A stretch of DNA of 55,706 nt from Gnetum montanum (Eukaryota > Streptophyta > Gnetopsida > Gnetales > Gnetaceae): NCBI GenBank assembly GCA_015680685.1, contig MNCI01004661.1:1680-57385 (forward strand), read 5' to 3'. A program made the position numbers and the translations under genes. Shown piece after piece: positions 44,961 through 55,706 of this stretch (positions are counted from its first letter, which is position 1; every line of letters starts with the position of its first letter). Below the pieces are notes generated by a model. That model was not told the DNA's origin and did no database searches. It saw only the letters and a program-made list of their open reading frames with translations.

Positions 44961-45330
44961 TTACTAGGAAATCAATAGGTTAAGACCACCCACAAATAGT
45001 GGTCACAATGTCTTCGACTAGTCCCAATGGAATAGTGATGGACTGGTTTGCCAATTCCAATTTGATATTACTCTTCTTGAGAGACAACAAGTTCCAAGTA
45101 GTATACATCTCATGAGATATCAAGTTCACACTAGAATCGGAATCAAGAAGAGCTTTACACAGTTCATTCCTAGCAATTTGTAGATAAATAAGAGGACTTC
45201 TAAGATGAGCTAATTTCTTGGAAAGGTTGCCAACCCAAATCCAATTAGATACAACATGGGTAAGCATAACAGTATGAATTTTGGGTAGCATTTAGTTTGA
45301 AGAGGACCCAATGAAATGATTTACAAAGGA
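44961..45330 (-). pseudogene. pro: Protease of element E
   Basis: Open for 103 codons (45291-44980): MLTHVVSNWI, LLDSDSSVNLIS (DSD in place of D-S-G), then SITIPLGLVEDIVTTICGWS. Continues past a stop into FPIIMGRACLSI. Confidence 0.85.
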
Positions 45331-47715
45331 TGAAGCACAAGCAGGGTGATCAACCACCTAAGTCTATGAGGACTTTGTAGGATTATTGGATTGAAAGAAT
45401 GATCTTTTATGAGCATGAGGTTCTGAACCCATTAGTTGATGAACTGGTTGTATATTGACAACCTTGGTAGCATTACATTACTATAGCTGAGCTAGAAGTT
45501 CACCCTACATGGATGGAGCAAGAAATAGTTGTGTTGAGGGTGGAGGAACAAGTGCAGAAACTAGAGGAGGATAAGGATAAAATGTGGCATCCCTCCTAGA
45601 ATGTGAAGAGTGATCTCTATAGTATTTGAGAGGATGGTAATGACATTGGAAAGGAGAAATGTGACTAGAAGAGTCACGTGGAGACAAAGGTTGCTGAATG
45701 TAATACCCATATGGATCTGGTTGCTTGTAAGGGTACTGTTGCCTTGGTGGTGGCATCTCCCACAACTATGGTTGGTGCCACTATTGATATTACTCATACA
45801 ATTACAGTGGATCTCTACTTGGATAATATTGTTGTTGATGGAACTGTCTAGGATTAACTTGAGGATAAAGCAACCTTCTGGGTGCTTGCCTCCTTACTAA
45901 TCACGAATTTAGAGCATACATCCCAAATTCCTATAAGACAATGGAGCAACATCTCTTAGGATGTTCGTATTGGTAGATGTCCCACTCATCATCATCATCT
46001 AACTCAGTCTCTACAACTTCATCTACTACAACAATCTTACCCTTACTCCTTTGGTAGGCACATTCAGCTTCTTTTTCCCTCCTGTGGTTATGATCACTAC
46101 TTTGCCCTTACGATTCTTTGATGATTTTTAGAGTAATTTGAAGTTTTCATTTAGTGAATCCCACATTTTATCCACCTTAGCTAAAATTTTAGACATGGAT
46201 TTTTGGATCAGCAAGGTCTTTCTATTTACCACCTCATCAAGAGGTGATTCCTCCTCATTATCATAAAATCAAACTTCCCTCTTTCTGATGGAGGGATCCC
46301 TATTGTATTCCTCTACACTTTCATGTTTTCTCAACTCTCCTTTCTCTTTTTCTACCTACTCGATTAGCCTTTGAATTTTATGGGCTCTAATTTTTGATAG
46401 CCTCCCTTGGGCATAAACCCCAACAGTTCTCTTCGTTTTTTATCTAAGTCCATCTATGATATGGTGAAGTTGTTCTTGCTAAGAATAACCATGGCCAGGG
46501 TATCTATGTATAAAATAATAGTATCTATCCATGACGGCATCCAAGGGTTCATGGTTTTCTTGCTTCCATCCTTGGATTTTCCTTCTTAGATTAGACACTA
46601 TGGAGTACATCTAATACTTGTCATTAAATAGCTTGAGCATTATACTCCACTTGGAATGGATTTTGGTTCCAAGGATTGATACTAGCTTTCTACTTTCTTG
46701 ATGAGTGTCCTAGGAAATAGCTTTAGTTTTTGCCAATCATTTTCAATATTTTGTAAGGCATAGGCATTATAAAAAGCTTGAAGATGTGTCTGTCGATCAA
46801 AATTATATCCCCCCTCATATCTAGGAATATTTTTCATATCAAGTTGTCTAATGTGACTATCTTTCACATGCTTGGTTGGAATTTTTACAGCCTCTAAAAT
46901 ATTTAGCATGCTTCGAGTTGCCAACAAAGGCTCATCATCATCATTATTTCATCATTGTTGATGATGTCCTCTATTACCCCTTTGATCATTATGGGCCTAG
47001 CAATCATAATTATTGTCCTGCTATTCACCTCCATTATGGTTGTTCTTTCTATGGTGTTTGTTAGAACCAAAAGAGGAAGAAAAAGATGTAGACGAAAAGG
47101 GCAAAGAGGGAGGAGGACTACCACCACCATGGTGTCTACCAACTCCCCTTCACTTGTCACGGCCACATTTGTCAGTTTTCCTATCATCTTGATACTTGTC
47201 CAAGCCCCTACCTTAACTACCATCTTTACCTAAACTTGGATTGTTGATGGTGGAACACAAATTTAGGGCCACACCCCCATCACCAATAACAAGGGGTGGA
47301 GAATTTTCATGTTGAAAGCCCCTAGAGGAAGGGCCCTCATTGTCATCTTGGTTAAGTAGGAACAAGGATTGGTAAACCATTTCCCCTTCATAAACTCATG
47401 GTGCTTCTCTTGTTGTCAATCTCTCCTACATTGTGTTTTAGTGGGATGGTAGTCCAAGTAGTTGTAATCATGCACAACGTACTCCTCTTGAAGATCTTGG
47501 ATGTCTAATTTCTTAAGAGTTTGAAGTAGCATCACGAGTACAGATTGATCGAGAGGCATTACAATGTTACCTTCCATATCACACCATCGCAGTTGTTCAT
47601 ATTAATGTAGGATGAAGATGAAGTCAAGCACATACTCATCTGGATAAGTATATACTACCTTGCATTCTTGAGGGACTAGGGATTTAGCATCATCATGCTT
47701 GTGAGAAAAAGACAT
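45331..47715 (-). pseudogene. gag: gag of element E (degenerate)
   Basis: ATG at 47715 (MSFSHKHDDAKS), then VVYTYPDEYVLDFIFIL (47680-47630). The core domain lies at 46927-46680 (LATRSMLNILEAVKI, LDMKNIPRYEGGY, WQKLKLFPRTLI) and continues past a stop to about 46380. Then QYEHPKRCC (about 45980-45950) and a P/Q/Y-rich tail with MPPPRQQYPYKQPDPYGYY (45757-45700). Stops and frameshifts throughout. Confidence 0.85.
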
Positions 47716-47850
47716 TTTGCAACACAAATAAAATATCAGTGTGCTTATGTGATTATATTTATTATGAGAATGATTTTGACCTTAGGGTTCATCCAATGAT
47801 GTTAATGATGTTCACTAAACCTAGATAGTGCACATTTCAAACAAAAAGAG

Positions 47851-47868
47851 TCCTTGGCAATGATGCCA
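47851..47868 (-). other. Primer-binding site, tRNA-Asp type (element E)
   Basis: Minus strand TGGCATCATTGCCAAGGA, one base after the LTR. The following GACTCTTTTTG does not match tRNA. Confidence 0.82.
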
Positions 47869-47869
47869 A

Positions 47870-48827
47870 TGATAAGCAGTCGAGGTACCCCTACATCCAA
47901 ACATACGAATCATGAAGTGTTCATGCATAATATGGTCAAATTCTGTGGAGTCTATGTCTTCTGATACACTAGTCTTCTAGGAAGTGAACTTTTCCCTAAT
48001 AGCCATTTGTTGTCTTCTCAATTACATTTGTGATGCAAAAGGTATGGTTAAGTGTAATTCAGGCATGTGATTTTTATTATTTTATGTTTTATGCTCCTGG
48101 TGCTTAAATAGAGAATTGAAATATTTTAATAACTAATTTAATTTAACTAATTAAATAATCTCTAACCAATCCTAACATAACCATCTAGTCCCACTTTCCA
48201 TACACATCCTAAACCCACATATCCACTATTGGGGTTGCCAAGTGCTAGCTACTAGGCAAACTAAGCAATAACGCTATTGGGATTACCAAGAAAATATGTG
48301 TTTACACTCGAAGTAGTCATATTTATGTGTTTAATCTATTTAGCTTAATTAATTAACTACTGAATTAAAATCTAATTTAGCTTAATTAATTGCATAATTA
48401 ATGAAAACAATAAATGCATAAATAAATCATTAATCTATTCCAAGTGCTGCAAGGTTCAATCAAAAGGCTCATCTTTATTGCCATTCACACTGGTGTGTTC
48501 AGGTACAACAGTGCTTGAATAAAGATTCATATAGTTTCTAACTACTGCTGCAGGCACTCAGAGAAATATTCTAACTCTCAAATGATAAAACTACAAGAGC
48601 TCTACTACAACTATCACAAGACATGCCATAAACATGGCTGATGAGCATGTATTTATAGACTTTATTCAAGAGCTATGTCAACAAGGCCCCATAGATCCAG
48701 CAAATGCTATGTTGACGCAACCCTGTCGACAGGGCAACACCACGTAGATAGGGCTGTGTCGATGGGGCCCCGTTGACAAGGCCACATGAATGGAGGCTTG
48801 TTGATGCAACACAACAACAATTCATCA
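47870..48827 (-). repeat. 5' LTR of element E
   Basis: 958 bp in minus orientation, TGATGAATTGTTG to GACTGCTTATCA. U3 (48827-48660) has repeats built on GTTGACA/GTCGAC and GGCCCC; TATA box TATAAAT at 48657-48651. It is the intact counterpart of the LTR split by F. Confidence 0.9.
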
Positions 48828-48832
48828 ATTTG

Positions 48833-50332
48833 GATAGGTTTAAGGATAGTCTTGGTAATTAAGAGGCAAAAATTTTCTATCTTATGCAAGTAACATTGAC
48901 ATTGATGTCAACATCATCATGCTTACATCATCCTTCTTCAAGGTATTCAAGTTTCTTATCTAGCATCATTCTCTTGGTCTACAAGCTTCTCGAGTTCTCA
49001 AGAACATCATTATGGCTCATTCTGGTTTTAGTTTTGACATCCTAAATGTTCATGATGTCAACTTGAGAAAATTAGAAATTTTTCTAACTCTCTAGTTGAC
49101 ACTAATGCTAATGCTTATGTCAATGTCAATGTCAACACCTTAACATCCTTAACCATGAAAATCCACAATTGACATCATCTCCCAGCCTCATAGGTTTTTC
49201 TGCATCATATTGGCATGATTTGACATCAATTCGGGTGTCTAATAAGGTCATGGAAGCTTAGAACCACAATTCATTTAAAACTAGGAAATTTTTCTAAGTA
49301 TTCATGATGCTGACACTGGTGCATCAATGTTAGCATCACTTGATTATGCTCCTAGTCTTGCCAAGTTCGAAGGTCAAGCTTGCTAAATTTTGGCCCTAAT
49401 TTGATTTTGAACAACATCTACAACTTGGCCATTCATATACCTACCCTCCAAAGGTTCAATTATAGTCTCCATATCCATATTTTACTTACAAATTGGGCTC
49501 TTATTAGTAATTTTATTTTACTTACGTTTTTCACCAATCCTTATAGCCTGGCCCTCCATAGGAGGCAAACATTTTTTTGCTTAGTAATAAATCATTTTTA
49601 TTATTGGGAAAGGGAACCCAAACCCTTTCCCCCATATCATAGCTTCCTATATTTTAATATTTTATGACTTTTATTCACATTTCATACTTAGTTTATTTTT
49701 TAGTGTTAAACATTTAGTCAATTTCAATATTTAAATTTGATATTTTTATCATTCTCTTGTTATTCCTAGTTTGCACATATTCAATTGAAGATTCATGCCT
49801 TGTCATGTCATTACTATTGACTTAGCAAAGATTATATCGAGTCAAAACCATTTATAGTCACGAATTGAGTATTTTAACACTTACTTTGTGGAGGTGTTCT
49901 TATGGGATTAGGAAAGAATAATTTCGTAAGAACACCCACATAACTATCAAAGGTAGAGGAAATGACTTGCATGTAAAGCATATAGATTTTTCTCCAAGAA
50001 GAAACATTGGTACTACTTGGAAAGTGAGACAAGCATATTCTTCGTAAACTTGGATTGCACAAGCATTCTTATGCCTCAATTGGATGTCAAGTTGAGTTCA
50101 ACTTTAGTGCTTTATGATTGATGACCATTTCCATTGAACCTTCTATTCTACAACTGTCAAATGGACTTTGAGTGACCTGATACCCTTGATATTCACTTTT
50201 CTCTCAATGATTGGGAAGTGTACAATCAAAGACTTAAGCTTTGAGGACATCGCTTCTTTCAAGTGAAGAGTGTATAGGAGTATGTCTTGTTGATGGTTTA
50301 AAGACTATTGCCCTTCCAGAAGGGGGGCCAAA
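48833..50332. other. Right flank of E: degenerate repeat, no gene
   Basis: Copies of the AAATTTTTCTAA plus GATGTCAAC/GATGCTGACAC motif near 48873, 49072 and 49285 continue the array seen at 12390-12640. From about 49380 to 50332 the sequence is AT-rich; the small open frames have no recognisable domain. Confidence 0.5.
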
Positions 50333-50337
50333 AGAAG

Positions 50338-51116
50338 TGATGAGTGATGAGATACCCCTACACTCAACCATACGAATACAAGCGTTTTCACGCATGATCC
50401 GGTCGAACTCCGCAGACGGACTAGTTGTGGCACCTAGATAGTTATCCTTAGGTCGCAGTTCGTTGTCTTCCCACTTGGACTAGTATTAGCTTTGTCACGT
50501 ATGGTTTAGTCCAGAGTGAGGTGTATGATGTGTTTCCTAATCTAATGCTACTCCTGAAGGTAATGGAAGGTAATATTAACTAAGCTAGGAGGAAAGGGTA
50601 AGAAAATCTAATCTAGCCTAAGTGCAATGAGCATCCGTTCCTTGATTGTCTGTACACATCTTGGACTTCGTGCATGACTACCACTAGGATTACCAAGCAC
50701 AGATCCTAGGTACGCTACTGGGTTACCAAGTAGTCACACTTAAATGCTCGTAATCAAGTCATACTCATTTCGTGTTCTAACATGAGTTTAAGGGTGAGAG
50801 AAACTAATTAGGAAAGTAGTAAATAACAATTAAATAAATAAATAACAAAGTGAATGCTGCAATGATGAAGTAATCTCGATCTTTATTGCTGGTCATGTGC
50901 ATGTCCAAGTACGTCACACTCGAATAAAGAATGTCGTACAATTACATTCACCACACTGCGGGCAGACACGGGAAAATAATCTATCTTTGGAGGGATCAAA
51001 CTGCCAGATTTTAGCTACAATCTACTTTAATTACTCACAAACAAGGGAGAGCCACCTCTTATTTATAGACATGGTGGCGGGCTGCGATATCGCGTATGTG
51101 ATATCGCGACTCATCA
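50338..51116 (-). repeat. 3' LTR of element A
   Basis: 779 bp, in its own orientation TGATGAGTCGCGATATC to CATCACTCATCA. The U3 GATATCGC palindromes (51080-51108) lie just before the TATA box TATAAAT (51067-51061). Confidence 0.92.
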
Positions 51117-51130
51117 TACCCCCACGATTG
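51117..51130 (-). other. LTR-adjacent polypurine tract (PPT3, element A)
   Basis: Minus strand ATCGTGGGGGTA immediately before the LTR. Confidence 0.8.
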
Positions 51131-51278
51131 AATAAAAACTTGTCCTCAAGTTACAGTGATTACACAATGAATAGGTATGGGATTATTGGATGGAAAATGG
51201 GATGATGCCATAGTGTGGGAAGAAAAAAAGATAAAGAAGCAACACATGGAATACACTATAACTACAAAAACTTGGAAC

Positions 51279-54042
51279 TCATGTAGTTCCTGGTGGCGAT
51301 GGCTCCTCCATTGGTGCCTTCCCTTTGTCTTGTGCTCCCGGTTTTGAGGGTTGATGATGTTGAAGTATGGCCTAGAGCTTCTCTTCTTCAGTTCGAGGGT
51401 CTTGTGCCATTCATGCTAGTGTTTCAATGTTTGAAGAAGTTGGCACTTCCCACGAACAGGGTAGTTGCGAGAACATTTGGTTGGCCTTGACATACCAAGC
51501 CGCGAACACCCATCATTCCTCCTCATAGGCTCTAGCTTTATCCTTGTGTTCATGAAGGTTTGTTAGCTATCGAGCCAAGTCGGTTGTGACATCTTTTTGT
51601 CCCTGGTAGCTGGCTTTTACCACTTAAGTTTAGAATTTGCAACTTCTAGTTTCTCCACTAGCTTCTTGCGCTCTGCAAATTCTGCTTCGTATTTGATGTG
51701 GGTGGTTGCTACCTGCTGCTCGAGCTCTAACCTTGGGTGCCCTGTTGTTAACATGGCAAGGTTGGCATATCTAAGGTTTTCCAACTCCATGTACTCTATC
51801 AGATCTTGAATCTGCAAGTCCCAATTCTTAACTTCCGCTTGATGAGCGAAGGCATATGTGTCCAATATGGTCCACCAATCAGTGTGTTAAGCACTGATAG
51901 TGTTGATTTGAGCCTTGGCCATATGGATTTCCTTTTCAAGGATCTATTTATACATCCCCACCTGATCGCGGAAGTGCTCCTTCATCTTCTCATGTCGTTT
52001 AGCCTCGTTCTGCTATGTGCTTATCTCAATCGCTGACTTTTGATAAATGGCTCATATCTTCTCCATCGAGAGGGTTCAATTTTCTCTGGCTAAACGGCTT
52101 ACGTCTCGATTGACCTAAATGAATTATTTTCATAACTGATGAAAGTGTTCATCAAGAACATTCTTTTTCTTTTCTACAGTGGTCAACCAAAGATTGTCAA
52201 CAACCAGCTACTTGTTTTCTTCTTCTAAGGCATTGAGTGCCTTAAGATGCGCATGAGTATGTGCTTGTGTTGCAGAGGCATCCCAAACAGCCTTCTCCTT
52301 TTCATCTGCCACCCTTTTATTCTCTATTATCAATTTGGTTAGTTTCTCTATTCTAAAATTTTCTAACTGATCTGCAAGAACAAATTGCAGAGGGTCCCAC
52401 TATGCTGCTTGTAAGGCCACAAGCTGCTCTTATAGTTTCTGCACTTCAGCTTCAGCATGCTCGACCCTTACGTTGGATAATACTAGTTTTCCCTTAGTGG
52501 AAATGAGATTTGATTGTATTGCTGTGACATCCTGAGGGATGTCAAACAGGGACGTCATTACTTGCCCTATTTGAAGCAATCGATCAAGTGCATCCTCATG
52601 TTCCGCAGGAGTCATTGAGGTTTTGGCTAAGTTTTGAGCATCCCGTGATCCTGAGAGATCTGCTGGTGGCACAATAGGTACGTTGAAGGATTATTTGATG
52701 TAGTCAGCGACCACTTCTATAGCTCTCACAGCATTTTGGTATTGCATGACCACCACTATGGCCCCTTCACTAGTCTCTAACTACACCTGGAAAAATGCCG
52801 CATTTCCTAAGATCTATTGCGACCATCTACTTTTTCCTCCACCTATTTGAATGGATACTTTGCCCCTTGTGTGATCTAATGAAATTGTAGGCTATATGGC
52901 ATCATCAATGACGTGGAAGAGGTTTGCATCATCATGACTTCCCCAACTGACCGTCTCAGTGATGGCCCTAAGATGGCTCATCAACAATCTATAGTCTTGC
53001 GGTGGTGGCAGTTGATCCTAGCCTATGCTAGGCCCTACTTCTTGTTGTTGGCTGGGACCCGTGGCTGGAGGTTGACTAGTTTTAGCCATCTATTCTTCTT
53101 CTTCTTCTGGTCCCAGCTCTTTGCCAGTGCTTTTCCTTGGAGCTGGTGCCTTTAGCAATTCAGCATATGAAGCAGTCTGGGTTTTTCGGAGGACGTTATT
53201 GGTGTATCCCCGAATACCAGCACGTTGGCAAAGCTTTCTGATAAGACAGGGGAAAGGTAGTGCCATCTTCCTTGTCTTTCATTCTTCGAACTGCCTCAAG
53301 ATCTCCATCAAATATAAACAGGGTAGGTTAGCGTTAACCTTTCCCATCAACACTGCACATCCTCTAGCCACATACGTCTATATCCTTTTTAAGCCCTTTG
53401 TGGGAAAGAGGTGATATGTCCAATTTTAAAGTAAACCCTCTCTTCCATTGTCAACTCACCAAATGCTTTATCTTTGCCATAAGCCTTCTCTAACCAATCC
53501 TTTCGCACATCAAGTTCTAAACAAGTGGATAACCGAGCAACTTGGGGCCCTGTATTCGGAAGATTTAACACTTCTGAAAAAACCTGTGTAGAGAATTCAA
53601 CTATCAAACCAAAAATATTAACAGTCGGGTCTTGCTCCCTATTGTGCCAAAATTGGTACGTCGCTCCTAGGTACCAGGCACCCTTTTCAAAGAGGATAGG
53701 CCATAAGGGAGACCCCTTGAGGTGATCCCTAATGGCCTCAAGAGCAAACTCTGCAAATGATTCAAAGTTTAATTCCACAATCACCACAGCAAATGTGGAC
53801 TTCTTGTGGATGGCCTGAACACACTCTTGGGGCAACGTGAGTTGTTGTCTCAGTTCAGGCGCTGCAACAACTCCTCCTTCTACCTGCTTGGACCATCCAG
53901 TAGGAGGTTCATCTTGATGAATGTTAAATGATTACTCCTCCTATTCTACATGTTGTCCAAAAGGACCTTGTCTTCCACCTCTCCGAGATCATTTCTTTCC
54001 ACCTTGAGCAAAACCCTCCTGTTGTGCATGTTTCGGGGCCAT
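51279..54042 (-). pseudogene. ORF3 of element A (putative plant transposon protein-like + coiled coil)
   Basis: About 920 codons, ATG at 54042 (MAPKHAQQEGF) to TGA near 51279 (PSPPGTT). The best-preserved part is an open stretch of 148 codons at 53835-53389: LNFESFAEFALEAI, SPLWPILFEKGAWYLG, QFWHNREQDPTVNIFGLIVEF, LNLPNTGPQVARLS, YFKIGHITSFPQ. The NIFGLIVEFS...LNLPNTG pattern resembles the V-RG-V-FS...GLP pattern of the 'putative plant transposon protein' family. Coiled coil follows (52672-52430; 51865-51617 with EYMELENLRYANLAML, shared almost exactly with H), then a LPCSWEVP block and a short proline-rich end. Stops and a net frameshift are present. Confidence 0.8.
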
Positions 54043-54330
54043 TCTACAATCACACGGTCAAGCGTTAGTAAGGTTGTTTTAGAAGTCAAGTCATACCTTA
54101 CTACTTGCCTTTATTAATGATCTTATGTTATCACGTGTGATAGTGCCTGAAAGTATGTAATAATGAGTCCCATAACTTAGGTGGTTTCCATGTTTAAATT
54201 CCTTGTATACCTAAGGATTAAATGATTTTTAGGCACAATTATTCTAAGTGTTATAGTTAATTACCCTAGATGATGTCCTTTGGTCAATGATAAATTTCAA
54301 AAAAGTTAGGCACTTTTCGGCAAGTGTCCT

Positions 54331-54345
54331 TCCCCCACGACTAAG
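54331..54345 (-). other. PPT2 before ORF3 (element A)
   Basis: Minus strand CTTAGTCGTGGGGGA, about 290 bp upstream of the ORF3 ATG. Confidence 0.65.
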
Positions 54346-54514
54346 CTGAATACTTCGGGTTCAAGCAGGTTCAAACGGAATTAAAATCAGAGGACCAACA
54401 AGTGAGATATGAGTAGAAAAGCAAGGGTCACTCAATTGCAAGTCGCAAAGAAAATTTTTGAAAACTCCCCCCACATGAATGAGAAAATGATGCTAAGTGT
54501 TGTGGGGGGGTACC

Positions 54515-54610
54515 TATTTATAGGCAGCGGGGACGCGATATCGCGTACGATACATCATGTACGCGATATCATGTGGGATGCGATTTCGCGTACGCGATAT
54601 CTCGTCCTTG
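54515..54610 (-). promoter_or_regulatory. LTR-like internal promoter upstream of ORF3 (element A)
   Basis: Minus strand: GATATCGCGTACGCG, GATATCGCGTAC and TACGCGATATCGCG palindromes (54605-54530), then CTGCCTATAAATAGG (54527-54513). A's own LTR has the same arrangement (GATATCGC palindromes, then CTATAAATAAG). The match in both repeat type and order makes a shared origin likely. Confidence 0.7.
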
Positions 54611-55706
54611 GTGATGTGGGACACCATGAAAATACCAATTTTTTAAAATGATTTTCTTGAAATTAACGTTGGAAATTGAGGACATTGACTATGATCAAGA
54701 TGTTCTAGGGAAATTTCATGAATTCAAAAGGCACCATTAATGATAATGGTGTGGATTTTATCAATAAAACCTTGGGTGGTAAGAAAAAGGGTATGTAATG
54801 GTACACTGGAATGTTGAAATTCAAAGTGGTAATAGTAGGGAAAGAAAATCAATTGAAAAATTAAGCTGAGGGTAAGAAATTGTGTGTGTGAGCTATGTCC
54901 TAAGTGAAGATTACACAAGTGGGTCCTCCCTAAAGTAGGTTCCAACCTATAATGCCCTTGTGTAACCACACTTAAAGTGTCCGTGGGCACTAGAAGGGTT
55001 AAATGTAATTCGCACTAACTCCACAAAACACACACATGTAATTATCATTGGAATGAGATGAAAATTCTATGCTACATGGGACACAAGCTACAATTACATG
55101 AATAGTGAGATGAGACGAAGTATAGAAGGGATCGTAGAGATTGGGACATGAGGTAACTAACCCAGGGCACAATGAATCTTGCGTGTAAAGTATGATTAAT
55201 ATGTCATTAACCCATCGTTCCAAGATTAGGACCAAGTCCATTCCTCTAAGCAGTGGCATTGCATTGTTTCATCCCATGATGAGCAACTATGAGAGTACCA
55301 TAACAACAAGGCGTACGATCACTTGGAATTTTGTTCAAGGGAGGAGTGACTTTTGTTTTATGGCACTTTGTTTTTCTTTTCTTTTCTTTTCTTTTTTTTT
55401 CACTTTACTGAATCCAGAGAAATCGCCAACCTTCAAGCATGGGTCCATGTCTTTCCTGTGGGACCCCCTAGAACAGCATTTGATTTTCGAGTGCCCTTTT
55501 GATTACTCTTACTCCCATTTTTCATTAGGTCTACAAGGATCTTAGTACAACCATGTTGCATGATAACTCCCGTAGATGTCACCAAAGAGAATCCACAAGT
55601 CCCCTTGATGTCACACCCTAATCATTCCCTCTTGGTCCATCCTTCTTCATTCTGGGTACAATGAACACAAAATTAATTTTAAGTTTTAGAAATTTCAAGA
55701 ATATCA
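54611..55706 (-). other. Post-pol non-coding region (element A)
   Basis: CCCCTTGATGTCACACCC (55598) mirrors the GGTGTGACTTCAAGGGG block of the other copies. A pyrimidine run (55373-55400) lies nearby. No conserved reading frame. Confidence 0.65.

Larger units (their letters stand above)
12808..48827 (-). mobile_element. Element E: Athila-like retrotransposon with ORF3, split by three insertions
   Basis: A single minus-strand element of about 11.8 kb once F, the solo LTR, H and their target duplications are removed. In its own order: 5' LTR 48827-47870, PBS 47868-47851, gag from 47715, protease, RT to about 43440, a deletion, integrase C-terminal part split by H (43333 / 29265), internal PPT, non-coding region (split by the solo LTR), LTR-like promoter, PPT2, ORF3 25726-22717, 3' LTR 22716-22178 plus 12910-12808 (split by F). 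Target duplication candidates: ATTTT at 12803-12807 and ATTTG at 48828-48832, one mismatch. RNase H and the integrase core are deleted. It must be older than the three elements inside it. Confidence 0.85.
50338..55706 (-). mobile_element. Element A: 3' part of an ORF3-bearing Athila-like element (continues off-window)
   Basis: Minus strand, from the window edge: post-pol non-coding region (55706-54610), LTR-like promoter (54610-54515), PPT2, ORF3 (54042-51279), 3' UTR, PPT3, 3' LTR (51116-50338). gag-pol would lie to the right of the window. AGAAG (50333-50337) is the candidate target duplication. Confidence 0.85.

Noticed and set aside
54409-54651. 80-codon plus-strand frame
   Set aside because: It runs antisense across the U3-like promoter of A; the periodic peptide comes from the palindromes.

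Overview
The window is nuclear plant DNA, probably from a repeat-rich seed plant; the species cannot be told from the sequence. No host gene was recognised. Nearly everything is decayed Ty3/gypsy LTR retrotransposon of an Athila-like lineage. The evidence is a primer-binding site matching the 3' end of tRNA-Asp, a reverse transcriptase with an FMDD active site followed by FSTYG, 5-bp target duplications, and TG...CA LTRs that share a GGGGTACCTC...ACTCATCA end. Every reading frame carries stops, mostly of the kind C-to-T decay makes.

Layout. (1) 1-191 is the end of an LTR that sits inside the 5' LTR of element I (192-6159, + strand), a copy that kept gag but lost pol. (2) 6160-12802 is flanking DNA: an 886-bp tandem repeat, a possible LINE-like remnant, a GA/GT microsatellite, a 33-bp minisatellite and a degenerate repeat. 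(3) 12808-48827 is element E (minus strand, TSD ATTTT/ATTTG), split by three younger insertions. These are element F (12911-22172, +, TSD ACTAG, inside E's 3' LTR), a solo LTR (26526-27431, TSD CCAAC, inside E's non-coding region) and element H (29266-43327, +, TSD AAGGG, inside E's integrase region). (4) 48833-50337 is flanking DNA that resumes the degenerate repeat. (5) 50338 to the window end is the 3' part of element A (minus strand).

Family plan. The full plan, seen in H, is: LTR, PBS(tRNA-Asp), gag, protease, RT, RNase H, integrase, internal PPT, about 1.5 kb of conserved non-coding DNA, an LTR-like promoter with a TATA box, a second PPT, a third ORF (ORF3, about 920-950 codons), a third PPT, LTR. 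ORF3 lies where some Athila-type elements carry an env-like gene. It has an N-terminal block resembling the 'putative plant transposon protein' family, then long coiled-coil stretches and a proline-rich tail. E, H and A have ORF3 together with the LTR-like promoter; F and I lack both.

The two most unusual observations are this ORF3 module and the 5' end of H. There the LTR is followed by a complement of the whole tRNA-Asp, including CCA, instead of the usual 18-nt primer site, and then by a duplicated copy of the start of ORF3. This looks like a reverse-transcription accident in which the entire primer tRNA was copied and the strand then switched template.
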